Both the position numbers and the translations under genes were made by a program. The notes under the pieces are model-generated. The model was not told the origin of the DNA, made no database searches, and saw only the letters and a program-made list of their open reading frames with translations. From assembly GCA_023079485.1 (NCBI GenBank), contig CM041104.1, forward strand, positions 683,676 to 747,675: a stretch of DNA of 64,000 bases. Reading direction: 5' to 3'. Shown here piece by piece: positions 24,601 to 36,600 of this stretch (positions are counted from its first letter, which is position 1; the number at the start of each line of letters is the position of its first letter). The stretch comes from Archilochus colubris. Its lineage: Eukaryota; Chordata; Aves; Apodiformes; Trochilidae.

Positions 24601-25316
24601 TGCGATGGCCAGAGGTGCCAAGCTGTCCTGCTTGGGAAGGTCAAGGTCGTTGGAAGACTTGACAGCAACCCTCTTCTCCAGCCTGGCTCTGGCCATCCTG
24701 GAGCACTGCTATGGGCAGCATGTCCTCCAAAATGACCCTCGGAACCCAGGAGCTTCCCTGGACTCCCCAGCCCTGTCCATGTGAAGGGCTGCGGCTCCCG
24801 CTGTAGTGCAGGTGGCCACGGGGCTTCTCTGAGTGACAGGGAGCCCATAACAGAGGAAAGCTTTTCCACCCCTTGCTGCTTCCTTTACCTTTTCCCCCAG
24901 CTTTGCCCTGGTGAAGACGGGCTTGGAGTTGGGGGGCACGGGGAACTTGACCCCCAGTGGGAGCTTCAGCAGCTCAGGGGTCACCGACACTGTAATTCCT
25001 CTTCCTGCCTTCTGTCCTCTGGGCCCGAGCTAGGAAGAGACAGAGACAGACAACCACTTGTCAGCCTCCTGCGTGGCAGTGTCAGGACAGGGTCTGTCCT
25101 CTGGCCCCGCAGCAGCCCCCGCCGTGTCCCAGGCTCCCTGGCTGAGCCCTCTCCATCCATCCCCCCATTGCTCACCTCTCTCCTCCTTCCTGCTGTGCTC
25201 AGCAGTGGCTCAGCCTTTCGGAGGCTCGCAGGGACACAACGCTCCATGGCTTGGCTCCTTCTAGAAGTTCTCCTCGAGCTGTGATCCTGTGCTGACACCT
25301 CTTGCTCCAGAGGCAT
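21684..25316 (-). CDS. FSIP2-like compact sperm fibrous-sheath protein (spliced)
   Basis: The coding exons, in transcript order, are 25316-25176, 25029-24889, 24235-24074, 23855-23766 and 23459-21684 (stop TGA or equivalent at 21686-21684). Every intron is GT-AG and in phase 0, giving about 769 residues. Exon 2 carries [14 protein letters not shown], exon 3 [15 protein letters not shown] and exon 4 [15 protein letters not shown]. In order these are the N-terminal module of FSIP2, a protein of the sperm-tail fibrous sheath that associates with AKAP4. Mammalian FSIP2 is nearly 7,000 residues, so this gene keeps the head and a 591-residue last exon. That exon has a basic SSRTRRRR segment, a 41-residue tandem repeat (about 257-379) and short amphipathic helices such as [12 protein letters not shown]. 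The start is the first ATG in the first exon; an upstream in-frame non-ATG extension is possible. Frames are intact, so it is probably functional. FSIP2-family membership is firm; orthology is not settled. Confidence 0.85.
22858..23224 (-). repeat. 123-bp coding tandem repeat in the FSIP2-like last exon
   Basis: Three units with a 123-base period (for example GTGCTCTCTG at 22891 and 23014, with a matching unit at 23137). Two units are almost identical and one is diverged. The period is a multiple of three, so the frame is kept and each unit adds 41 residues containing [19 protein letters not shown]. Confidence 0.95.
23979..24036. repeat. (GGAT)n microsatellite in FSIP2-like intron 3
   Basis: About 58 bases of GGAT/GGGT tetranucleotide repeat between coding exons 3 and 4, ending about 40 bases before the donor of exon 3 on the + coordinate scale. 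Confidence 0.95.
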
Positions 25317-25408
25317 CTGGCTGTGGAACACGCAGTTGGGCTCCAACCAGGGGCTCTATCTGGCCCCTGCCCAGGGTCACATCACTGCGTGTCCAGGTAG
25401 CTGCAATG

Positions 25409-25416
25409 TGACGTCA
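25409..25416. promoter_or_regulatory. Perfect CRE (TGACGTCA) upstream of the FSIP2-like gene
   Basis: A palindromic full-site cAMP response element lies 93 bases upstream of the proposed ATG (25316). CREM/CREB sites at this distance drive many post-meiotic testis genes, which fits an FSIP2 relative. A CR1 tail begins only about 110 bases further upstream, so the promoter is probably compact. That the site is used is inference. Confidence 0.6.
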
Positions 25417-25523
25417 CCGCCTTGCTCTGACATCACCCGGTGCTGTCCAGCAGCCCGTTCCGGGGGGGTTCTGTCTGGAGCCCCCTTTGGACAGGCCTGT
25501 GGGCACCCACTCTTGCTCAGCTG

Positions 25524-25581
25524 GCTTGGAGAGGTCATCTCCAGAGGCCCCTTCCCAGCTCCACCACGCTGTGATTCTGTG
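25524..25581 (+). repeat. CR1 3'-terminal fragment
   Basis: GGCTTGGAGAGGTCATCTCC through CCCTTCCCAGCTCC to GTGATTCTGTGA, a short CR1 tail. Confidence 0.7.
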
Positions 25582-25766
25582 AAGCCAAGCAGTGTCGGTG
25601 AAGAGCATGGGAAGGGTCTCAGGGCTGCACGGCACCTGGGAGAGGCTGTGGTGTTACCAGCACGGTGCCATCCCTGCCAGGAAACCCACTGAGGCTGACA
25701 GAGAACTTCAGGAGCTCAGTGAGGGTGGAGGAAGGAGGTGGAGGAAGGCAGATGTGCAGAGGGGAC

Positions 25767-26036
25767 AGAATCACAGAACCATCTGGGCTGGAAAGGGCCT
25801 CTGAGACCCTCAAGTCCAACCCTTGATCCACTCCCCCCGTGGTTCCCAGCCCATGGCACTCAGTGCCACATTCAGTCTCTGCTTAAAAACCTCCAGGGAC
25901 GGAGAATCCCCCCCCTCCCTGGGCAGCCCATCCCAATGCCTGAGCACCCTCTCTGCAAAGAATTTCTCCTAATATCCAACCCAAACCTCCCCTGGCAGAG
26001 CTGAAGCCCTTTCCCTCTTGTCTGACTGATATCTGC
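25767..26036 (-). repeat. CR1 LINE 3' fragment
   Basis: An ACAGAATCACAGAACCATCT tail then GGGCTGGAAAGGGCC, minus orientation. It directly abuts the + oriented CR1 that follows. Confidence 0.9.
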
Positions 26037-26044
26037 CTGGGAGA

Positions 26045-27674
26045 AGAGACTGAAGAAAGAGACTTGTAGAAGGTGACAAAAATCTAAACAGCCCCCCTGT
26101 AATCCAGAAGGAAACAGTCAGTGACCTCCTGAGCTGCTTGGATCCCCACAAGTCTATGGGACCAGATGGGATCCACCCAAGGGTGATGAGGGAGCTGGCA
26201 GAAGAGCTCGCCAAGCCTCTCTCTATCATCTACCAACAGTCCTGGCTCACTGGGGACATCCCAGATGATTGGAAGTTGGGGAATGTCACACCAATCCACA
26301 AAAAGGGCCAGGATGAGAACCCGGGAAACTCCAGGCCTGTCAGCCTGACCTCAGTGCCTGGCAGGGTTATGGAGCAGCTCATCCTGGGGGCAATCACACA
26401 GCTCCTGCAGGATGGACAAGGGATCAGACCCAGCCAGCACGGGGTTAGGAAGGGCAGGTCCTGTCTGACCAACCTGAGCTCCTTTTATCATCAGGGGACT
26501 GCCTGGGGGATGAGGGGAAGGCTGTGGATGTGGTCTGCCTGGACTTCAGCAAGGCCTTTGACACTGTCTCCCACAGCATCCTCCTGAAAAAGCTGTCAGC
26601 CCGTGGCTTGGACAGGAGCACCCTGTGCTGGGTTAAGAACTGGCTGGAGGGCCGGGCCCAGAGAGTGGTGCTGAACGGGGCTGATCCAGTTGGTGGCCGG
26701 TCACTAGTGGTGTCCCCCAGGGATCAGTGTTGGGCCCAGGTCTGTTTAATATCTTTATAGATGATTTAGATGAGGGGATTGAGTCCATCATCAGCAAATT
26801 CACAGATGACACCAAGCTAGGGGGGAGTGTGGATCAGCTGGAAGGCAGGAGGGCTCTGCAGAGGGACCTGGACAGACTAGAGAGCTGGGCTGATCCCAAT
26901 GGGATGAGGTTCAACATTCCAAGTGCCGGGTCCTGCACTTTGGCCACAACAACCCCATGGGGAGCTCCAGGCTGGGCACAGAGTGGCAGAAAGGGACCTG
27001 GGAGTCTGGATTGCCAGGAAGCTGAACATGAGCCAGCAGTGTGCCCAGGTGGCCAAGAAGGCCAATGGCATCCTGGGCTGGCTCAGGAACAGCGTGGCCA
27101 GCAGGTCCAGGGAAGGGATTCTGCCCCTGTGCTCAGCTCTGGTGAGGCCACAGCTTGAGTCCTGTGTCCAGTTCTGGGCCCCTCAGCTCAGGAAGGAGAT
27201 TGAGGTGCTGGAGCAGGTCCAGAGAAGAGCAAGGAGGCTGTGAAGGGATCCAGCAGAATTGCTGTGAGGAAGGGCTGAGGGAGCTGGGGGTGTTGAGGCT
27301 GGAGAAGAGGAGGCTCAGGGGAGACCTCATCACTCTCTCCAACTCCCTGAAAGGAGGTTGGAGCCAGGGGGGGGTTGGGCTCTTTTCCCAGGCAACTCTC
27401 AGCAAGACAAGAGGGCAGGGTCTCAAGTTGTGCCAGGGGAGGTTTAGGTTGGAGATTAGAAAGAATTTCTTTACAGAGAGGGTGATCAGGCATTGGAATG
27501 GGCTGCCCAGGGAAGGAGTGGATTCTCCGTGTCTGGAGATATTTAAAAAAAGACTGGATGTGGCACTCAGTGCCATGGTCTAGCAACCGCAACAGTGGTT
27601 CAGGGGTTGGACTCGATGATGTCTGAGGTCCCTTCCAACCCAGCCAATTCTATGATTCTATGATTCTATGAATG
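26045..27674 (+). mobile_element. CR1 LINE, 5'-truncated, with reverse-transcriptase remnant
   Basis: About 1.6 kb of CR1 ORF2 and 3' region. An open stretch at 26,138-26,480 encodes a reverse-transcriptase segment (SMGPDGIHPRVMRELAEEL, then GNVTPIHKK and RPVSLTSVPGRVMEQ). A second frame carries VCLDFSKAFDTVSHSIL, and at 26,727 [12 protein letters not shown] continues in another frame. At least two frameshifts therefore separate the parts and the copy is dead. It ends in three ATTCTATG units. Confidence 0.92.
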
Positions 27675-30600
27675 TACATATTGCAGGAAGAGAGGACAAC
27701 CAGGACACCCACTCCTCACCTTCCCCCTGTGCTCCAGCTTGGGAGCCTCCTTGTTGCTCAGATCCTCTCCATATCCACACATCCCACAGCATCCTGGCTC
27801 CTGATTTTGGGACAGGCTCAGGGACACCTTTGGATCTCCAGGAGGTGCAGGTTGGCTCCAGCCCCAGCACACCTCTCACTCCTCAAACCCAAGCAGGATT
27901 TAATGGCCACATTAATGGATTGAATGGCCACATCCCTCATCCAGAGCAAAGTGTAGAAGGAAACAACGTGCTTCAAGCACACAGCTTAAGTGAATCTGAG
28001 AAACGGGAGTAGGTCTGGAATTAAAGCTGCCATGTGCAAAAATATTTGAGGCCACAGGGCCAGCCCCAAGCAGCCTCTTGCTAACAGGGAACCTCAAACC
28101 TAAGGAACAACTTCAAGAGAACCTGAGAGATCCCAGCACAGCTCCTTCAGAATGAAAAAGAAATGCATCCCTCTCTGCTGGGGGAATCAGCCCAGGGTCT
28201 GGGGCTGTCAGGGTGGAAACTGTGGGAAGAGAAGTATTTGGAGCTTCATTTCAGATAAGCTCAGGGCTCCCACAACTTATTTTTTTCACATTCATGGTGG
28301 AAAAAAGGCTATTTTGGTGCTGCAAAACCCCACAGCATTAGACCTGCAGCAGACCTGAAGGACCATAAGCAGTACAGAAAGGTATTTCAGTCTGCAAAAC
28401 TAAAGAGAACCCAAACCTCTTTTTTTTTACTTGCCTTTTGTGTCTTGTTTTCCAAATGAATCACATCCAGCTTTTCCCCCTGTAACACAGGCCATAAAAC
28501 TCCCTTTTCCTTTTTTATTGAAAATTAATATTATCAGGACTACAAAGCCACATCAGAAGCATGAATCTCAAGCTGTGTGACCAAACACAGGTGACAATAA
28601 GGGCACAAGTGCTTTGCCATCCCAGCCACAGTCCTGCTCCACTCCAAGTGAAACGTTCCCAGACTGAAGACAGAAACACACAAATCCTATGGGATATTTA
28701 CCCAAAGCAGGAGGGGAGGCTGGGGGAAGAAACAAAGGTTTGAAAACTAATTTAATATAGAATGTAGAATTAAGGAAGCTGCTCCTGTGTTAGAAACCCA
28801 AAGCCTCTGAGCAGAGAGAGCCAATGCAGATGTGATGGATGGAGGGGAAGTGTCCACACAGGAATTGTCCCCAACCAGGACAGCAGCACAGATGTGACGT
28901 GGGGACTGCTCCCTTTCAGACATGTGCAGCTGCTTGCAAGGAACAAAAAGGAAAAGGGACAAAGTGCCAGCTGCCCCTGGCACTGCCAGCCAAGCAGAAG
29001 GGAAGCAGGGAAGTTCTCTGTCTCCCTGCAAGGAACAGCCAGTTCCTCCTGGCAGCAGGGAGCTCAGGATCAGCTTCTTTCTGCCTCTGTGCACAGGGAG
29101 AGAGACCAAGAGGGCAGGTTCAGCCACATCCTCATCTACAGAGCACAGAGGAATGTGCAGGGTTCTGCAGGGGCTCAGGTGAGGGTGTTTGGTTCATCCA
29201 CAGTAGGGGCAGAATCTCCCCAGGCTCTACCTGAAAACCACAACTGGCTGAGGCACCTCTGGAGGCAATTCCTTCAGTATTGGCTTCATTACTGGCTACA
29301 GAAAGCTGAAGAACTGGATTCCTCAGCCAAGGGACTGGAGTTGGGGAGGTCCCCTGAAGCCAAAGGCTTTTTACAGGTGAGATGGCCCAAGTTAAACACC
29401 CTCAAGCTTGTTTCTCTTTAGGGTTCCACAGTAACATCTTCCTCAAAAAGCTTTTGTCTTTCTCCCATCACAAGATCATCTCAGCATCTGATCAGGATCA
29501 GAGCAACCTCTCCTCTCCATCAGTTCTCAGCCTTTGAATGTGTATGGAGGGAAAGGACATGTGAAACTGCACTTCTCTGCCATAGGATTTTACTGTTTAT
29601 CCCAAATACTTTCAGCTTTTAGCCCAAATTAGAGCTGTCAGAGTCTTCCCAGGGCTGGCAGGTACCTTCCTAGAGCAACCAGGGACTCAGGTTTAATGCC
29701 CCTTTGCATTGCAAGGCAGAGCCATGTGGCTCCAACTCAACCCTGGCAGATCCTCACAAATATTGTGGGAATGGAAACCCCTGCAGGCCCCTTTGCTCTG
29801 CTGGAAAAGCCCAAGAGAGGATTTCACCAGGCCAGGCTTGTTCTGATACCTCACCACCATCTCTGCACCACCTGGGTGCTTCTGCCCATTTTCCTCCAGG
29901 GGTATTGAACTGCCCACATTCCCATCATTTGAGTCTTTTACATTTACAGGGAAAATTGAGTTTATTGGCTGGAAAAACACAACAGTTAAGAGGACAGCTC
30001 AGAAGCACAAGAAGTGAATCCAGATTTACCATCCTGGGTGACAGCAATCTGTCCTCATCCATGTCCTGCCCCTGGCAGGAGCTCAGAGAAGAGCCCACCC
30101 TGGAGCGGCCAGGGTGCCAACCCAGGCACTGCAAAGGCAGCCACTTGCCAGGGGAAAAGCTTCAGAAGATTATATTCTCCTACTCAGGCAACACTGGAAA
30201 CCTTTACTATGGAAAAAAAGCAACATTAAAAACAGAAAAGCAAGCAATTAGTTTGGAAGCTGGTGTGGCTTTCCAGTTTGCTGTTCATACAGGCTGGAGC
30301 TGAACTGGTAATTCTGGTGCTTCTGTTCCCTGTTCAACATCTCATCTCAATTCTTTCTCAAAGCTTGGCCTCTCCCTCACTTGGATACTCTGCCATTCGT
30401 CTGGTAATCAGAAATAAACCTCTAGCAAAAGACTGAGCAGAGGGGAAAAAAAAAAAAGATATCTGGGGAAACAGTATTTAAAACATTAACAGAAAAGACT
30501 TCAAAAAGACTTCAAAAAAGATTAATTAGAAGAGACTTCTAATAAATCTTGGCTGTCAGAATCACACCCAATTTCATCCCCTCTTGAGTTCCAGAGCTTC

Positions 30601-33226
30601 CCTGGTTTCTGTACATCCTCCATTCGATACCATCCCATGTGCTTTCACCAGGCTACAGCCAAACATCCCATGCAGTTTGTGACAAGCCTTATCCTGTTTT
30701 CTTTGACTCTGCTTTTTCTTCTTGCTTACAACCCTAGATGGCCAAGATTCTGTGTCAAGCAGACCCAGAGCAGACAGACAGCAGAGATTTCAGGCTGTGG
30801 TGTACACATCCACCACGACAACCCAGCCACAGGAACAACCAGAAATCCCCCAGTCTCACTGGAAGCTTTTTCTAAATGCATCTCATTTTTCACACCATGT
30901 CTGGCTTTAAAAAGATTATTGCTGGGACTAAATCCTTGCCCTAGGCAGAAGCTTCCATGAAGTTTCCTGTTTCCATCACAGAGTTCTTGCAGCAGAACAG
31001 ACTTGCAGCACCTGGGAGGTACCTGACCCCATCACCACTTACACTGAACAGGGAACTCCATCTGCTTTCACTTCTTCCCTGGTGACCTGAGGAAGGCCAC
31101 CTAACCCTCTGACTTCCAACCTGACTGTACAGTGGAGAGAGAAAAGCATTCACCTGGCTGAAGTAGGTTAGAAAGAGGTTCTTATGTCAGTGACTTTCCC
31201 ACTGACTGAGCACAACACAACTTCTGCTGGGAAGCTCTCCCTGTGCCTCCAGTGACAACTTTCAGAACATCCTTTTACATGTTGAGCTGAAAGATTTGAA
31301 CATCTTTACTACTGGAAAGGAACAGACCTGCAGACAGCACAGATTCTCAAGAGACTTTATCTAAGTGCCTGGGCAGGAGTCCTGGAGAGGAGCAGCCCAG
31401 CTCTGCCCTTCCTTAGCTCCTCCCCAGCCCACCTGAACTGGGATTCCATTCTGTTCTTCCACATCTAAAATTGGCTCCATCAGCCTCACACAGCAAATCT
31501 TCAGCTCACAGAGGAAAAAAAAAAGCAGAGAAACAAACCCAGTTCTGCCTCCCAACACAGGCAGCCCCAAGGCACACAAAGCCATCACCTCCATCCTTCA
31601 GCTGCTCCCTCAGATACAGCTCAAGGACCCAAATCCACTTTTTTGCTTCTGAACACAACTGCACTTCCATTTCCATCAGCCTGACAAGGAGCAAGAGGCA
31701 CTTAGAGCCACACACTTGCAGACTAGCCCTCCTTTTTGAAGGTGTTTATCTGGGAGGTATTTTCTCAGGTAAATCAGAGCCTACAGCCTGAGATGTTTCA
31801 CTCAAATATTGCTCATCCAAACCAATGCCTCCAGGACATCATGCAGACTCAAAATACATCTATAAAACACACCTATAAAGCCCTCTTGTGATCCAGGAGA
31901 GCTCACAAACGATGGGTTTGAACAATTTATTCCTTTCTTAACCTGCTCTTTTGGATCAAAATACACTGAGGTCAAGCTTTGTGTTCAATGCATTAAAATC
32001 TACCACAAGCTCAAGGCCACACACTATTTTTAAAGTGCATTAAAGGGATCTGTCCCAGGAAAAAACAAGCATTTAAAAATATTGTTGTTGAGCTATTTGA
32101 ATGGGTCCCTGTAGTAAGACACCAAAATGGAAAAAGGCAACGAGCACTTCTCCAAAAAGCTTAACTTTAGGAGACTGCCTGTTGGCTAAAAAACCACAAG
32201 AATACACCAGCATTCCAAGAGGCACTGATCCTGGCTTTATTCACTTACAGATACATCCAACATCTGTTATGGCTCACTTGAAATTCAAAATGCTGTTAAG
32301 AAACCATCCATAAAACTGTGATTTTTCAACCTTATAGTGCTGTCAAGTTTTCCAATAGCAAATCACTTCCCAGCAAGCCTGTGCCCTGAAGCAACACACA
32401 CACGAAGAGTAAAACTTGGGAGAAACCCTGCAAGTTCCTGTGTTTCATGAGCTGCATTCAGCATGACCCCCATTCCCTCTGCTCACCTCCAGGGAGGGGT
32501 GCCCAGGGTCCTGAGCTGCTGCACCTTCTCCCCACCCTCTGCCAATTCAGCAATTAAGTGAAATCTGTCCCCCTGCCTTGTGCTACCCAGGAGGGGCTGA
32601 TTCTACAGCACTAAAAAAACCAAAAAAACAAAAAACCCAACCCAACAAAAAACCCAGGACAGCACGATGCCTGTTCCCTAGGGATTACTCATCCTGACTG
32701 CTGGAGGAGAGAAATTCATGTTCTGAGCAAGAGGCATAATGTGATAATTCAGACTACTTGGCAGTACCTTCTGTAAACCCCAGACTCCAACAAGACAGTG
32801 TGTTGCAGTCCCCATGTTACATATATGCTTTCTTTTTTGCTGCATTTAGTTAGATCCTTTTTTTAAAGTGGTGAAGAGTGCAGGAATTAAAGAATACAAA
32901 CATTTCCCTATTAGGAATTGGAAAACCTATCACTGTGCCACTACAAAAGCTTACAGTACAGTTTATCAGTTGTATGTCAGGAGCCAGCATCAGCAGTGTC
33001 CAAACTAAATCAGGGCTCCATTCTGCCTAATTAAGCAGTAGCAGCACATCCTGATGTCACTTTCTGTGCCAAATGCTTTCCATATTAACGTGGCTGTAAA
33101 ATCCTGAGCAGTTCTCCTGGTGGTGTGCTGTCCTCATGGCTTTCTGGGACTGGCTTCTCTGTTTAGTGACAGCCTGACTAATAATAAGCTTATTACATAA
33201 AAGCAAAATAACCTTTATGTTACAAC
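27675..33226. other. Gene-free stretch between the FSIP2-like promoter side and EIF2S2
   Basis: No protein-coding exon, RNA gene or promoter was recognised on either strand. Minus-strand AATAAA words occur at 31,926-31,931 and 32,236-32,241, so the right part could belong to a long EIF2S2 3'UTR. Simple A-rich runs lie at about 30,446 and 32,611-32,655. Confidence 0.5.
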
Positions 33227-33232
33227 TTTATT
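33227..33232 (-). terminator. EIF2S2: Candidate EIF2S2 poly(A) signal
   Basis: AATAAA on the minus strand, about 400 bases after the EIF2S2 stop codon. Further AATAAA words at 32,236 and 31,926 could give longer 3'UTRs; the choice cannot be made from sequence. Confidence 0.5.
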
Positions 33233-33630
33233 CTGGGTCTTGGACACAGTTTAGTGACATAAACTGCAGGACACCACACCAGCCATTCCCATGAGCCATC
33301 TAAAATGAAGGAAAAGTCCAAATGGAAGACACTCACTGTTATAGTATCTTTAATTTATCTCGTGTTTTACAGAAGTCTGAAGGGATTAAAAAGCACCTCC
33401 TTCCCCATCACGTTCCTTACAGTTGGTAAAATATATTCAATGAGCAAATGTATGTGAACAGCTTGAGGATCTGCATCTTGCAAGGATTTCACAGACCAAC
33501 CCATCAAAAGCCAAATTTCTCGTGGTTTTTACAATCTTGTTTTAATACAATGGCAAATCCAATCCGATGGTAAACCTGTGCAGTCAGATCTCCCCAGAAC
33601 ACTTTGCAGACTCCAGTGTTGGTTAGCAAA

Positions 33631-36600
33631 CTAGTTAGCTTTGGCACGGAGCTGTGCTCTCTTGCCTGTGACAGCCTGGAACCCAGTTTTGATGCTGGCG
33701 ACAGAACAGCGTGAGTGGCAGGTCTCACACTGCAAGAAATACAACCTGGTGTCCTTCTGTAGGATTGTGTCCCGTGAGCGACACGTGTGACAGGTGACAT
33801 ACTCCTCTGCAGGGAAGGAATTGAGGTGCAGTTAAGAGATAACATCTTATCAAGTGGACACGTTCACTTCTTCAGCCTTTACAGAATCACAGAACATCAG
33901 GGGGTGGGGATGGGAACTCTGAAGATCAGGTCCAACCCCCCCCCTGCCAGAGCAGGACCAAAGCTGGGGCAGGACACTCAGAAATGCACCCAGATGGGCC
34001 CTGAAAGTCTCCAGAGAAAAAGAGACTCCACAGCCTCTCTGGGGAGCCTGTTCCAGGCCTCTGTAACCCTTACAGTAAAGAAATTCTCCCTCGTGTTGAG
34101 GTGGAACTTCCTGTGCTTTACCTTGAACCCACTGCCCCTCATCCTCTCACAGGGCACAAATAAGAAGAGTTTGTCCCTTCCTTCTTGACACCCAGCCCTG
34201 ATATATTTATATTATTATTCCTATTCATCAGACCCCCTTTCAGTCTTCTCCCCACCAGACTAAAGAACCCCAGGTCTCTCAGCCTTGCTTCGTAAGGGAG
34301 GTGTTGAGTCCCTTATCCATCCCTGGGACCCTCCACTGTCCTCTCCCTACTCTTTAGGGCAACAGTTGCCTTGGCTGCTCAAATGCATCAGTACAGAGGC
34401 CACAGAGGTTGAGGCAACACCCAAATTCCTCCCAGCTGCCAGGTTAATAAAGACTGGGTTTTCATATGGGACATCATGCACTGACATTGGTGCTTTAAAG
34501 TAATAACAACCACTGAAGCCTTCCCACTGGTGTTCCATAATTTCCTCTGCTGAAACAGCATTCCCAGATGGCAGCAACTCCTCTACAGACACAGCACTAA
34601 ACAGACTTTAAAATTAAGTTAGTTGTTATTTTCCATAGTCCTCACCAAAGGCAAGAAATCAGAGACTAAAAAAAGCAATTCTCAAATGCTCCTGTTTTCC
34701 TCTGCACATTTCAGTGCCAGGACAGAGCACAACCCATGTGTTTATCAGAACCATGGCACAACCAGCTGTATGGGCATCACTCCTCTATGAAGCACCAGTA
34801 AAGTTGTAGCTTCTCAGAAAAGACTCTGCACACACAGGACCACTGCTCCTAGAAAGGGGTCTGGGAGAAGTGGAAAAGGGAGTTTGTACTTACTGATATA
34901 TCTTCTCAAGACATTTTCTATCTGTTTTTGCTGGAATCTTCCTTTGATTACAAGCTGGTTGTTACCATCTATTGAGCCACTAATTAAAAAAAAAAAAGAA
35001 AAAAAAGTTTTGATTTTCAGAAGACATCAAGCATTAAAATAAGTCAGGAACATGAAGCAAGGTAACAACACATTCTTCAAGACAGAATTACTTTGTGGAA
35101 AAAACTACCAAATTCTGAAGGTACTTAAAAAAACCTACAGGAAGTTTTGCCCTCACTGGAATAAAGGCAAACTCCAGCAGAGATCAGAGGCATAACTACC
35201 TAGTAAGACAAACTGAGAATTAACACCTGCTTAACTCACAGAAGCTCCCTAGTAAAGCACAACACAACTAATAAGATCCTCTTCTAGCCATTCTGATCCA
35301 GCAAATTGAAGGATTTTTCACATTATGTTTTCCTAGGTTTTGTTTCATTTGCCTGGAGCTGAAGAGACTCCAAACCCCAATGAAATGCACATTTGTTACA
35401 TACACATGACAACTCAGACTCCTCAGTTTTCTGTGCCTACAGCATTGTAGTCTACAAAGAGAAATGAACAACCAGAAAGTGCACCACAACAGCATGAGAT
35501 CTTCAACAAGAGGCATATAAAATTAGCACTGGTCTGATGCCAAGACAGATGGATTTAACTGCAGCACTAGACAGAATAACTAGCCCTAGAGTTGCCAGGA
35601 GGCAGTCAGGCTCTCCCTCTATCCATCATCTGCCTGATGGCAGCCACAGAGCCACCCCCTGACTGGGACTAACAACAGCTCTGCCATCAGAGCAGCTTTG
35701 AGAGAGGTCCCACACAGGGAGTTCACACCCTTATCCCAAGGGTTCCCTGGGCAGTTCCCTGCTGTTCCTCTTCCCTGCGCTGCTGGCTCTTCCATCACCC
35801 AGCACAGCACTCGTGCTCAGGGAGGAACAGCCTGATGTTCAAACACCCAGACACAGACCTAAACCCAAGCATTTCAGTTTTGATCAGTGTCACCTGTGGT
35901 GGCCTTGCTTCCTCCAGCACACACAGCCCAGTGCTTACCTTGTACCCAACTCTGCCAACAAAAACGCCAGGAGATGTTTTGGCTGACGATGTAATCTAAA
36001 AATAAAGTCAGGATACATTTAACATTCCCCCTTCACAGAAATCTGATATTTATACAGGCCTGGCAGGCTAAAACAATATTAAATTACCAGGTTTAAAAGA
36101 GGGGATTGCAAAAGGGTCAACAAATACAGACCACAAAAATCCCCACAATCCCCCCAAAACCAAATTCACAGTAACTACTGAGAATAAGTTTTCTATTTGA
36201 GGTTTTCCTTTCTTATTCTCCCACCCTTCTTCCACTCCCTGAAAAGAAGTGGTACTACCTGCCACAAGAAATTCACTTCAGTACACTACCCAGATCCTCA
36301 GTATGACATCAGGACAGTTTTCTGGCACACTTGTGAAACAAGTCAGATACACAGTACCAGAAGTGCCATGAGGAACAGAAATGCCTTCACAAGAAATAAT
36401 TAAGACAGAAAATAGCAGGAAAAAAAATGCTGAGCTCCCTAGCATTTACCAAGAGAATAGTTTTGATAACAACTTTTCCCAGCTGATAATAAATATCCCA
36501 GCTAAAGACTTGAATCAAGCCAGTGAACTCACAAAAGTCTACTGGAGGCCAGGCAGCCCATGGAGCAAACAAACCAGTTTAACAATTTAGGTATGAAATA

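Noticed and set aside
26138..27243. Reverse-transcriptase frames as a host gene
   Set aside because: They are pieces of a CR1 LINE separated by frameshifts.
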